This document shows positions 25,339 through 33,880 of a DNA stretch of 64,000 bases, one piece after another. This DNA comes from DATKJS01 sp050015275 (lineage in GTDB: Bacteria; Acidobacteriota; Aminicenantia; Aminicenantales; Saccharicenantaceae), in the NCBI GenBank assembly GCA_050015275.1, contig JBEKBS010000008.1, positions 1 through 64,000 of the forward strand, written 5' to 3'. How positions within the stretch are numbered: the first letter of the stretch is position 1; each line of letters begins with the position of its first letter. The translations under genes and the position numbers were made by a program. The notes below the pieces were generated by a model. It was not told the origin of the DNA. It saw only the letters and a list, made by a program, of their open reading frames with translations, and searched no databases.

Positions 25339-27519
25339 TTAGTTGAATCCCATGCGCACGGTCAGGGACCATTCCGCCGTCGGCGCCGGCTGATAGGAGT
25401 TGCCGTCCGGGTCGGGCTCCGTGAACCCGTAGTAGAGGACGTTGAAAATATTATGGCCCGAGAGGAACAACTCCATGGGCATCCCGTGGAACTGGAACTG
25501 GTACCCGAGGCGGACGTGGACGAGGGCGTAGGGGTCTGTCCGGCCGTAGCCGTTCGGCAGGATCTCGTTCGTCGAATCGATGTACCAGGCGCTCAGGTAT
25601 TCAAGGGCCGCCCCTACGACGATGTTCTTCGTGATATGGTATTCGGCGTCGGCGTAGAGCTGGTGCTGGGGGATGTTGGGGAGCCACGTTCCGTTGAACG
25701 TTTCTCCGGCCAGCGTTTCCACGCTCGCGTACTTGTAATGGGAATAGGTATAGGCAACTCTCAAGGCCAGAGGTTCGATGGGGAACCAGCCCAGGGAGGT
25801 CTCGATGCCGTACCGCCGGGTCGAGCCGACGTTGCCGTAGAAGGTCTCGAGGGGCCGGTCGACCATCCGGTATCGACCGAAATCGTTCTGCGTATTCAGG
25901 TGGAAAAGGGCGACGTCGTAAGTGAAGGTCTTGGTGATCGAGCCCCGCGCCCCAACCTCCTCGCCGGTCGAAGTGGCGGCGACGAGGTGGGTGTTGAAGC
26001 CGCCTTGCGCATAGGGATTCTCGATGAGCTCTTCGGTCCCGGGCGGCAGGAACCCCGTCCCCGCGCTGGCGTAGAGCCCGAAGTCGGAGAGCGGGTTCCA
26101 GGTGACGCCGATCCGGCCAGTGACTCTGTCATAGGCGACATTGCTGGAGAGATTGACCCCGCCAGCCTGGAGATAATCCGCGAGCTTGTCCGTGACGCGG
26201 TCGTACCGGACGCTTCCCGAAACGCCCCAGTAACGGCCGAGCTCGACGCGGTCGAGGACGAAAACGCCCGCGCCTGTCTGCGACACCCGCTGGTCGGCCA
26301 GGAGCTCGGGCCCCTCGACGGCGTTGCCGAGGTTTGGATGCTTGAACTCGTCGAACGCCTGCCAGGACGCATCCACTCCGGCGCTCAAGTGGTTTTTGAA
26401 CCATCCCTCGCCGGCATTGTGGTTGATCTGGAGATTGAACCCGGGATTGCCGATGTTGCGATGGTCGACGGAGTCCGGAACGGCTTCCGTGTACTTGGTG
26501 TGACGGTAATAGGCCGTCACGGCCAGATCGAGGTTCCTGGCCAGACCGATCGTCGACGTCACGCCTCCGGTCGCGCGCTGGGTCTTGTAGTACTCGTTGT
26601 ACGTGAGCGAATCCGGGTTGGGCAGACGGCGCAGGACCGCGGGGTCGGCGCTGAACCAGTCGAGGTTGAGGCCTTCCGGGTTCTGGTCGAAATAGTTCGT
26701 GTAGTTGAAGATGGCCGTGATTTTGACCCTGGGGTTGAGGGTGAACGTGAACTTGCCGTGGGCGTTGTCGTCGCTGAAGGCCGAGTGCTGGCGGTAGCCG
26801 TCACCGGAGAGCATCGAACCGGTGACGTCGTAATTCATGAGGCCGATCGTCCCGCCGACCTCGCCATAGCCTTTTTTAAGGCCGAACGATCCGCGCGTGA
26901 GCTCGACGTCTCCGGAGACGGGGTCCGGCCCGCCGCTGCGCGTCAGGATGTTGAGGATCCCGCCTTCCGAGCCGCTCCCGTAGAAGGCGGCGGCCGGTCC
27001 GCGCAGGATCTCGATCCTCCGGACGTTCACCCAATCGAGGTCGTAGAAATCGTAAATGTAGCCGGACGGGTCGTTGAGCGGGATGCCGTCCACGAGGGCC
27101 TCGATGCCGCGCGTGCCGCGCTCGGTCAGGATGCCCTCGCCGCGGATCGAGATGTGGACGCGCTCGTCGTCGGCCTGGTTGTCGACCTTGACGCCGGGGA
27201 CGAGCTTCAGGACTTCGTCGATGGAGACTGTCCGCGGCGCGTTCCGGAGGATGGGGGTTTCAACGACCGTCGTCGCGGCCGGATTCTGCTTGAGCGGGAT
27301 CTCGGCGCGCGGGGCCGTGACCGTGATCTCGACGTTCGTTCCGGTCCGGGCCTTTTCTTCTTCCTTGGCTTGCTGCTTGGATTTCTCCTCGGCCGCCGCC
27401 TTCCCCGAGTCCGTATTCTTCTGTGGGAAGGACAGGGTTAGGGACGGTCCGGCCAGGAAAATGAACGAAAAAACGATGGCCAACGATATCCAACGGGCTT
27501 TCGAGAATGGTTGATGCAT
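25339..27519 (-). CDS. TonB-dependent outer-membrane receptor
   Basis: 726 aa from ATG 27519, chosen for AGGAG 7 nt upstream. Signal peptide 1-30, a Lys/Glu-rich spacer (EEKSKQQAKEEEKAR), then a TonB-box-like VEITVTA. The plug domain shows SIDEVLKLVPGVKVDNQAD, IRRIEILRGPAAAFYGSGS-type features (VRRIEILRGPAAAF) and GGILNIL. The beta-barrel follows and ends SLTVRMGFN, a classical C-terminal aromatic. It imports a siderophore, cofactor or other scarce substrate. There is no N-terminal STN signalling domain. It is divergent from an ECF sigma/anti-sigma pair. Confidence 0.92.
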   Translation of the reverse strand: MHQPFSKARWISLAIVFSFIFLAGPSLTLSFPQKNTDSGKAAAEEKSKQQAKEEEKARTGTNVEITVTAPRAEIPLKQNPAATTVVETPILRNAPRTVSIDEVLKLVPGVKVDNQADDERVHISIRGEGILTERGTRGIEALVDGIPLNDPSGYIYDFYDLDWVNVRRIEILRGPAAAFYGSGSEGGILNILTRSGGPDPVSGDVELTRGSFGLKKGYGEVGGTIGLMNYDVTGSMLSGDGYRQHSAFSDDNAHGKFTFTLNPRVKITAIFNYTNYFDQNPEGLNLDWFSADPAVLRRLPNPDSLTYNEYYKTQRATGGVTSTIGLARNLDLAVTAYYRHTKYTEAVPDSVDHRNIGNPGFNLQINHNAGEGWFKNHLSAGVDASWQAFDEFKHPNLGNAVEGPELLADQRVSQTGAGVFVLDRVELGRYWGVSGSVRYDRVTDKLADYLQAGGVNLSSNVAYDRVTGRIGVTWNPLSDFGLYASAGTGFLPPGTEELIENPYAQGGFNTHLVAATSTGEEVGARGSITKTFTYDVALFHLNTQNDFGRYRMVDRPLETFYGNVGSTRRYGIETSLGWFPIEPLALRVAYTYSHYKYASVETLAGETFNGTWLPNIPQHQLYADAEYHITKNIVVGAALEYLSAWYIDSTNEILPNGYGRTDPYALVHVRLGYQFQFHGMPMELFLSGHNIFNVLYYGFTEPDPDGNSYQPAPTAEWSLTVRMGFN

Positions 27520-27607
27520 AAATTTCTCCTTTACTAATAATAGACACGCGAAAAGACCGCATTCTTCCATGGGGCCGGGCTGCTCTCGCCCCGGGACTTG
27601 AGACCGC

Positions 27608-27636
27608 TTGACATCTTTTTTGGACGGCGGTACATT
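27608..27636 (+). promoter_or_regulatory. Sigma-70 promoter of the ECF sigma gene
   Basis: TTGACA (27608-27613), 17 nt, TACATT (27631-27636). A start near 27643 coincides with an in-frame GTG; the SD-led ATG at 27712 would leave a 69-nt leader. Confidence 0.55.
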
Positions 27637-27711
27637 GCGGTCGTGGCTTTGAACGTTTCTCCCGACCAGACCGTGGCGCTGAGGGCTCTCGCCAACGAGG
27701 GGGAGCGGAGA

Positions 27712-28239
27712 ATGGTGCTGGCCGCGCAGTGCGGCGATGAGGAGGCGTTCAGAGAACTCTATCAGGCGTATCGCGACCCGATCTGGATCATGATCAACTC
27801 GCTGATCGGAGACTCCCTCCAGGCTCAGGATGTCCTCCAAAACGTTTTTTTCAAGGCCTTCCGGGGTCTCGGGGGCTTCCGGTTCCAGTCTTGCCTGCTC
27901 ACCTGGATCTACCGGATCGCCCACAACGAGTGCCGGAATCACCTCCGGAAGCGGAGCGTCCCCGTGATCCCTCTGGAGGCCATCCTCGGGAGCCGGGACG
28001 AGATCGACAGAACCCGCATCTCAGATCCATCGGAGGCGCGCAAGGCCGTGCTCCGGGATGTGGTGATGGAGCTGCCCCTCAAGATGCGGGAAGTGATCGT
28101 CCTCAAGTACGTGGAAGACCTGTCCTACAAGGAGATGAGCCGCATCCTGGGTTGTCCGCCCGGAACGGTGGCCTCGAGGCTGAACCGGGCCCTGGCCGAA
28201 CTCGAAGCGCGGTTGCGACCCTTCCGGGGGATCTTATGA
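27712..28239 (+). CDS. ECF-family RNA polymerase sigma factor
   Basis: 175 aa from ATG 27712, which has GAGGGGGAG 6 nt upstream and gives the usual start just before region 2. The frame is open upstream to GTG 27643 and TTG 27598. Region 2 includes GDEEAFRELYQAYRDPIW and LQAQDVLQNVFFKAFRG, region 2.4 SCLLTWIYRIAHNECRNH, and region 4 LPLKMREVIVLKYVEDLSYKEM with the HTH ILGCPPGTVASRLNRAL. It is encoded 28 nt before a zinc-finger anti-sigma gene. Its targets may include the divergent TonB receptor. Confidence 0.9.
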   Translation: MVLAAQCGDEEAFRELYQAYRDPIWIMINSLIGDSLQAQDVLQNVFFKAFRGLGGFRFQSCLLTWIYRIAHNECRNHLRKRSVPVIPLEAILGSRDEIDRTRISDPSEARKAVLRDVVMELPLKMREVIVLKYVEDLSYKEMSRILGCPPGTVASRLNRALAELEARLRPFRGIL

Positions 28240-28267
28240 GAGGCCGGGAGATCTTGGAGTTGCGGAG

Positions 28268-28996
28268 ATGAACTGCCGGTGTCTGTTCCTGCGGAGGAAA
28301 TTCGTTCCCTATCTTGAGGGCGGAATTTCATCGCGCCAAGCGGAGCGCCTCGAGCAACACTTGGCCGACTGCCGGGAGTGCGGAGAATTTTTCACGAGGC
28401 TTCGCGCCGGACATCAGGCCGGGCGGCAGTTCGGCCGGGTCGGCCCGGAGATCGGTCGGCGCCCGCCGGATTTTGAGGAGCTCCAGGCGGATATCGGGAA
28501 GACGCTCAACCGGCGCGGCGTCCCGGTCCGGACCGGAGGGACCTTCCTCCATGCGCTGACAACCTCCTTCGCCGTCCGAGCCCTCTTTGCGCTGGCTCTG
28601 GCTCTATCCTTTCTCCTCCTGCACTCCAACCGGATCACTCTGTGGAGGGCCAACGGCAGGGCCGCGATGCCGTCGAAGGCCAGGGAATACCGCGACTTCA
28701 CTCCCCTCCGCATCACGGATTTCTCATCGAACACCAAGTCCCCCGTCGTCACGGAAGGCTTCGTGCGCGACGTGTATTTCGATCGAGAGGAAAAAACCCT
28801 CCATATCAAATTGGTGGACGTCCAGCAGAAAGCGGAGCCCTTTGTGATCTGCGAGATTCCGAGTCCCGGCGGAATGACCATTCCCCGGGAAGGCAGCCAC
28901 GTGCGCGTCTACGGGATGGCCCGCTATGATTCCCAACCCGGCCGCGGCTGGAATGAAGTCAATCCGGTCGTGAACATCGACCTCCTGAAGCGCTGA
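28268..28996 (+). CDS. Membrane anti-sigma factor with zf-HC2 domain
   Basis: 242 aa. The ZAS/zf-HC2 motif HLADCREC (His31, Cys35, Cys38; HxxxCxxC) lies in the cytoplasmic N-terminal domain. A single membrane helix (ALFALALALSFLLLH) lies near residues 100-118, followed by an extracytoplasmic domain of about 115 residues with TEGFVRDVYFDREEKTLHIKL-type beta strands. It would hold the ECF factor at the membrane and release it on an envelope signal. ATG 28268 has GGAG upstream. Confidence 0.85.
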   Translation: MNCRCLFLRRKFVPYLEGGISSRQAERLEQHLADCRECGEFFTRLRAGHQAGRQFGRVGPEIGRRPPDFEELQADIGKTLNRRGVPVRTGGTFLHALTTSFAVRALFALALALSFLLLHSNRITLWRANGRAAMPSKAREYRDFTPLRITDFSSNTKSPVVTEGFVRDVYFDREEKTLHIKLVDVQQKAEPFVICEIPSPGGMTIPREGSHVRVYGMARYDSQPGRGWNEVNPVVNIDLLKR

Positions 28997-29072
28997 ACCA
29001 CCCCGGCCTCCGGATCGTCCACCGTCCAAGCCCAGGCGTTGATCCTGCCTTTTTTGATCGGGTCGCCCGGAT

Positions 29073-31193
29073 CTATCGCGCGCGGAACCGGCTGGTTTCC
29101 CGGACCCGCGTGCGCAGGCCGTCGATCACCGGAGGGACCTGATCGTGGGGTTCTCCCCTGATGACGAAGATCATGAGGGCCGCCTCGCCCGGGGAATCGA
29201 GGCTCGAAGTCACGCCGACCCCTTGGACGCCCCGGCGCTTCATCCAATCGGCGGCGTGAACCGCGTGCACGGCCCTCGCGCGATCGGCTTCGGACTCAGG
29301 AATGGCATAAACGACCTGCGGCGGGGTGGCGGTCGCCTCGACGGCCGCGCTTGCGGCGGGTGAGAGCGACCCGAGCTTTTCAGCCGGATCCAGGGCGACG
29401 ATCCGCGTCCGGACGCCGTTGACTTGGGCGGGGATCTTCGAGAGCGGCTGGCCCTTGCTCACGAAAACGAGAAGGGCGGCCTCGCCAGGACTGTCGAAGC
29501 TTGCCCCGACGCCCACCGCCAGGACCTCGGGCCGTGCCAGCAGCTCCGCGGCGACGCTGTCGCGAGCGGATGCCGCCGTTTGCAGAGCCTCCGTGGCCAC
29601 GGCCGAACTCCCCAGGATCAGGGCCCGGGCCGCCGCCTGCGGCTGGGGCAACGTGCAGGCCGCGACGGAATGCGGGCCGACGGTCCCGTTGCCCACGAAA
29701 ACCGGCTTTTCACCTGTGTTCGGGTCGGCGAGCTGGGCGAGGACGTCCGCCACCGGGTTTGCCACCGTGTCCGTGTCCGACCCGCCGTACAGCAGTCCCA
29801 CGGGGTCGACCGTATCTTGAGTGACGATGAGAGAGCCGGAATCCCCGGCGCCACTGAAGCCCACCCCCTCGATATCCACCTGGTTCACGTACTGGATCGT
29901 GAATGTCGTGCCTGAATTGCACCCTTTCTGGTATTCAATGCTGACCGTCAAGTTGATGGCCGTGATCGCGGCGCAAGTCAGGCCAGTGGCGCTGCCGCTC
30001 TTGACGACGTTCCGCCCGACGGTGGGAGCGACTCCCGGCCCGGGATTCGGCGTCCCGTCCGTCGGCTGATCCCCGTTGTTCACGCCGCCCAGCTGAAGGA
30101 TGGTCCCCTCGGGATCGACGGCGCCCGCGACGATCTCGGCGATCCCGGCATCGACGTTCGGCAGGGGGCCCGTTTCCAGATTGAAGAACTGGGAGAGGTT
30201 CGCGACCGTGATTGTGCCGCTCGTGGCGCAGTTGTTTTGGTCGAGGCCGGGCTGGACAATCGGGTCTCCGAGGGAAGCGGCGTCGCTCCGGGCCAGGACA
30301 TGATTATTGCTCAGGATGTAGAGGTTGCCGCCGCGGGACACGAGCGACCCCAGGGTCCCGCCGCAACAAAAGGTCTGGCTGCCGACCTTTGACGTGTCGT
30401 TCCCGTTCCCCCCCGTGGTACCGAGAGGGATCGGCGTATTGAAATGGCCCTGTTGGGGAGGCGTGATCAGAACGACGGCGGAATCGGAGGCGGTCGGATC
30501 CGCCTGGGAGATCGCGGTGACGATCACGTCGGTCGTCTGGCCGTCGTTGTTCGGAGCCGTGGAGACCGGAACGGAGTGCGGGGCGTAGTAGATACCCTGG
30601 GAGCTGATTGTTCCCGTCGTCGCGGAACCCCCGGTGGCCCCGTTGACCTGCCAGGTCAGGGCCATATTCGTCGTCCCCGAGACCGTGGCCATGAAAGCGT
30701 GCGATCCATAGGTCGGAATGGTGACCGGCGCGCCGCTTCCCGTGATCGCCACGCTGACCGCGGAACCCGCTTGGATCGTGACCGTCGCCGTGGCGGACTG
30801 GGTCGGGTCCGCGAAGGAAATGGCCTTCACGTAAACCGAGGCCGGGTTCGGGACCGTCAGGGGCGCGATGTACACGCCTCCCTGGGAGATCAACCCCTGG
30901 CTGGTGCTGCCACCCGGCGTGCCGTTCACTTCCCAGTAGACCGTCTGGTCCGTCGCTCCCGAGATCGTGGCCGAGAACTGCCGAGATGCGCCTATCGACA
31001 AGGTCACGGTTTTTGGCGTGATGGTGACCGTTGAAGTGGGTGGGGGAGGGTTCACTGTGCTGCTTTTGGAGCCGCAGGAGCCGGCCGATAGGATCAGTAC
31101 GAGGCTGGACAAAATCACCAGGGCCCGAAGAAGAGGAATCCCGGTGGCGGACGGCGATTTTGGGGGACGAAGCCGATGGGCGAACATGCGCAT
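29073..31193 (-). CDS. Lipoprotein with Ig-like repeats and a trypsin-like protease domain
   Basis: 706 aa from ATG 31193 (AAGGAGAACACG precedes it). A hydrophobic segment ends in lipobox LSAGSC. Two bacterial Ig-like (BIG2) domains follow (VTITPKTVTLSIGASRQFSA and VTIPTYGSHAFMATVSG). A chymotrypsin-fold domain has His in ILSNNHVLAR (about residue 297), Asp in NVDAGIAEI (about 347) and Ser in GAGDSGSLIV (about 452), a complete triad. The C-terminus carries two copies of an about 60-residue unit with VGVGASFDSPGEAALLVFV and VGVTSSLDSPGEAALMIFV. It is an envelope or surface protease of unknown target. Confidence 0.8.
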   Translation of the reverse strand: MRMFAHRLRPPKSPSATGIPLLRALVILSSLVLILSAGSCGSKSSTVNPPPPTSTVTITPKTVTLSIGASRQFSATISGATDQTVYWEVNGTPGGSTSQGLISQGGVYIAPLTVPNPASVYVKAISFADPTQSATATVTIQAGSAVSVAITGSGAPVTIPTYGSHAFMATVSGTTNMALTWQVNGATGGSATTGTISSQGIYYAPHSVPVSTAPNNDGQTTDVIVTAISQADPTASDSAVVLITPPQQGHFNTPIPLGTTGGNGNDTSKVGSQTFCCGGTLGSLVSRGGNLYILSNNHVLARSDAASLGDPIVQPGLDQNNCATSGTITVANLSQFFNLETGPLPNVDAGIAEIVAGAVDPEGTILQLGGVNNGDQPTDGTPNPGPGVAPTVGRNVVKSGSATGLTCAAITAINLTVSIEYQKGCNSGTTFTIQYVNQVDIEGVGFSGAGDSGSLIVTQDTVDPVGLLYGGSDTDTVANPVADVLAQLADPNTGEKPVFVGNGTVGPHSVAACTLPQPQAAARALILGSSAVATEALQTAASARDSVAAELLARPEVLAVGVGASFDSPGEAALLVFVSKGQPLSKIPAQVNGVRTRIVALDPAEKLGSLSPAASAAVEATATPPQVVYAIPESEADRARAVHAVHAADWMKRRGVQGVGVTSSLDSPGEAALMIFVIRGEPHDQVPPVIDGLRTRVRETSRFRAR

Positions 31194-31254
31194 CGTGTTC
31201 TCTCCTTGTTGAACAATCATACCCCCACTCGCAGAAAAATGGAAATTCCCACGG

Positions 31255-31283
31255 TTGTTTCCCCTCGCCGGCTGGCCTATAAT
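31255..31283 (+). promoter_or_regulatory. Sigma-70 promoter of the S9 peptidase
   Basis: TTGTTT (31255-31260), 17 nt, TATAAT (31278-31283). Start near 31290, leader about 24 nt to ATG 31314. Confidence 0.55.
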
Positions 31284-31313
31284 CCCAAAAATAAGTCCTG
31301 GATTGGAGGTCTT

Positions 31314-33593
31314 ATGAAACGCACATCATCCCTGGCCTCGATAGCCGTCGTGCTGGTTTTCCTTATATCGCCGCTCGGACTGTCGGCCCAGGGCCGGCAG
31401 GCGGATTATGAGCGGGCCAACAGCTTGAGGGACAACTTCCAGAGTCAGGCCCTCGATATTCCGGGCCGGGCGGCCTGGATCGAAAAAACGCACAGGTTCT
31501 GGTATCGGAAAACGGTCAAGGACGGTTTCGAGTTCGAGCTCGTTGACGCTGATACGCTGGCCAAAAGGCCGGCCTTCGATCACGAAAAGCTCACGGCCGC
31601 TCTCAACGCCGCGACGGGGGAGAAGTCCACGGCCGCGAAGCTCCCCTTCGGCGTGATCCGTTTCACGGACGGCGAAAAGGCCATCGAGTTCGAGGCTGCC
31701 GGATTCAAATGGACCTGCGACCTCGCGACCTACGCCGTGACCAAGCTCGGCCCGGTCGAAGGCCGCCGGCCGTGGCCCGTGGACGAGGCGCCGGAATCCA
31801 AGGAGCCCAAGGTCTCGCCCGACGGCAAGCGGGAAGCCTTCATCAGAAACTATAATGTCTGGGTGCGCTCCAAGGATAAGGACAAGAAGGACGAGATCGC
31901 CTTGAGCCTGGACGGAAGCGAGGGGAACGCCTACGCCCTGGGCTCCATCCGCTGGGCGCCCGATTCCAGGAAGCTCGCTGCCTACCGCGTCCGTCCGGGC
32001 TACAAGCGGACCGTCCAGTATGTCGAGTCCTCGCCTGAGGACCAGGTTCAGCCCAAGGCCTTCACGATCGTCTATGCCAAGCCGGGCGACGCGCTGGACG
32101 TCGCGCAGCCGGTCGTCTTCGACGCCGTCGCGAAGACCCGCGTCGACGTCGACAACGACCTTTTCCCCAACGCCTTCGAGCTGTCGGATATCGCCTGGTG
32201 GAAGGACGGGCGCGGGCTGACCTTTGAGTACAACCAGCGCGGCCACCAGGTCTACCGGATCATCGAGGTCGACCCTGTGTCGGGGAAGGCCCGGGCCCTC
32301 GTGAGCGAGGAGCCGAAGACGTTCTTCTGCTATTCGGGCAAGAAATACCGCTACGATGCCGCCGACGGCAGGGAGATCGTCTGGATGTCCGAGCGGGACG
32401 GCTGGAACCACCTCTACCTCTACGACGGCGCGACCGGCGCGGTCAAGAACCAGATCACCAAGGGCCCCTGGGTCGTCCGCGGCGTGGACAAAGTGGACGA
32501 GGAGAAACGACAGATCTATTTCCGCGCGAGCGGCATGGTCCCCGGGGAGGATCCCTACTTCGCCTATCCGTACCGCATCAACTTCGACGGCACGGGCCTC
32601 ACGCCCCTGGCCAACGGAGGGGCCAACCACGCGGTCATTTACTCCGCCGACGCGAAGTTTTTCGTCGACACCTTTTCGCGCGTCGACATCCCCCCGGTCT
32701 GCGTTCTGCGTCGGGCTTCGGACGGGAAGGCTCTCCTGGAGGTCGAGAAAGCGGATATCGCCGGCCTCGTCAAGGCCGGCTGGCGGCCCCCGGAAGTGTT
32801 CACGGCCAAGGGCCGGGACGGCCGGACGGACATCTGGGGGATCATCTTCAGGCCGATGAATTTCGACAAGTCCAAGAAGTACCCGGTCATCGAAAATATC
32901 TACGCCGGGCCGCAGGACTCCTTCGTCCCGAAATCGTTCATGCCATATAACGGGATGATGTCCCTCGCCGAGCTCGGTTTCATCGTTGTCCAGATCGACG
33001 GCATGGGGACGTCCAATCGTTCCAAGGCCTTCCACGACGTCTGTTGGAAGGACCTGGGCGATGCCGGCTTCCCGGACCGGATCCTCTGGCACAAGGCCGT
33101 GGCCGCGAAGTATCCTTCTTATGACATCAGCCGGGTTGGCATCTACGGGACATCGGCCGGCGGCCAGAGCGCCATGGGCGCTGTCCTCTTCCACCCGGAC
33201 TTCTATAAGGTCTCGGTGGCTTCCTGCGGCTGCCACGACAACAGGATGGACAAGATCTGGTGGAACGAGCAGTGGATGGGCTGGCCCCTGGGCCCCGATT
33301 ACGCCGCCTCGTCCAATGTGGACAACGCCTGGCGGCTCCGGGGCAAGCTCCTCCTCTTCGTGGGCGAGCTCGACACGAACGTCGACCCCTCGTCAACGAT
33401 GCAGGTCGTGAACGCTCTGATCAAGGCCAACAAGAGCTTCGGGCTGCTCGTCCTTCCCGGCCAGAACCACACCGGCGGCGGCGATTACGGAGAGCGGGTG
33501 AGGCGCGATTTCTTCGTCCATAACCTCCTCGGGGTGGAACCGCCGGACTGGAACAAGATCGATGAAAAAAAGAAAGAGGGTGGGACGCGCTAG
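31314..33593 (+). CDS. Secreted S9-family dipeptidyl peptidase (DPP IV-like)
   Basis: 759 aa from ATG 31314, preceded by TTGGAGGT and a good promoter. Signal peptide 1-25 ends LSAQG. Residues about 120-480 form a beta-propeller (DPPIV_N; WAPDSRKLAAYRVR, DIAWWKDGRGLTFEYN, REIVWMSERDGWNHLY). The C-terminal alpha/beta-hydrolase has the nucleophile in GIYGTSAGGQSA (about Ser614), Asp in GELDTNVDP (about 686) and His in LPGQNHTGGG (about 718). It releases dipeptides from peptide N-termini in the periplasm or outside the cell. Protein or peptide use as a nutrient is likely. Confidence 0.9.
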   Translation: MKRTSSLASIAVVLVFLISPLGLSAQGRQADYERANSLRDNFQSQALDIPGRAAWIEKTHRFWYRKTVKDGFEFELVDADTLAKRPAFDHEKLTAALNAATGEKSTAAKLPFGVIRFTDGEKAIEFEAAGFKWTCDLATYAVTKLGPVEGRRPWPVDEAPESKEPKVSPDGKREAFIRNYNVWVRSKDKDKKDEIALSLDGSEGNAYALGSIRWAPDSRKLAAYRVRPGYKRTVQYVESSPEDQVQPKAFTIVYAKPGDALDVAQPVVFDAVAKTRVDVDNDLFPNAFELSDIAWWKDGRGLTFEYNQRGHQVYRIIEVDPVSGKARALVSEEPKTFFCYSGKKYRYDAADGREIVWMSERDGWNHLYLYDGATGAVKNQITKGPWVVRGVDKVDEEKRQIYFRASGMVPGEDPYFAYPYRINFDGTGLTPLANGGANHAVIYSADAKFFVDTFSRVDIPPVCVLRRASDGKALLEVEKADIAGLVKAGWRPPEVFTAKGRDGRTDIWGIIFRPMNFDKSKKYPVIENIYAGPQDSFVPKSFMPYNGMMSLAELGFIVVQIDGMGTSNRSKAFHDVCWKDLGDAGFPDRILWHKAVAAKYPSYDISRVGIYGTSAGGQSAMGAVLFHPDFYKVSVASCGCHDNRMDKIWWNEQWMGWPLGPDYAASSNVDNAWRLRGKLLLFVGELDTNVDPSSTMQVVNALIKANKSFGLLVLPGQNHTGGGDYGERVRRDFFVHNLLGVEPPDWNKIDEKKKEGGTR

Positions 33594-33802
33594 GAGCTGT
33601 TGAAGCCTCCCGCAACCTGGCCTCCTCCACGTTGACAATTATCGGCCTCGATCTGCGACTATATTGACAGTTATTGTATTGAGGAGACCCCACGTTTTTC
33701 TAAAGATCGCCTCGATCCGCAAAGGTCTGGCTGTTCGGGGTGTCTAATGTGTCAAGGAAGGCAGGAATGAACAAGGCCAAGTTTCTTGATAGGGACCCTG
33801 AT

Positions 33803-33832
33803 TTGACATATGGCTCGAGCAGAGCATATGAT
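33803..33832 (+). promoter_or_regulatory. Sigma-70 promoter with inverted repeat, DUF4382 lipoprotein
   Basis: TTGACA (33803-33808), 18 nt, TATGAT (33827-33832). CATATG boxes at 33807-33812 and 33825-33830 with inner CTC/GAG form an imperfect inverted repeat across the spacer. Start near 33839. Confidence 0.55.
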
Positions 33833-33880
33833 AAAAATGGGAAGGGGCATTTTTCCGAACTCGGCAAAAAAGGAGGATCC

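Noticed and set aside
25453..27441. 662-codon plus-strand frame
   Set aside because: Antisense to the TonB receptor; no domain or signal, and no ribosome site.
27520..27942. N-terminal extension of the TonB receptor frame
   Set aside because: It runs antisense through the ECF sigma gene; the ATG at 27519 has a good ribosome site and signal peptide.
33740..33880. In-frame 47-codon extension of the DUF4382 lipoprotein
   Set aside because: It contains the promoter and hides the signal peptide; AGGAGG directly precedes ATG 33881.
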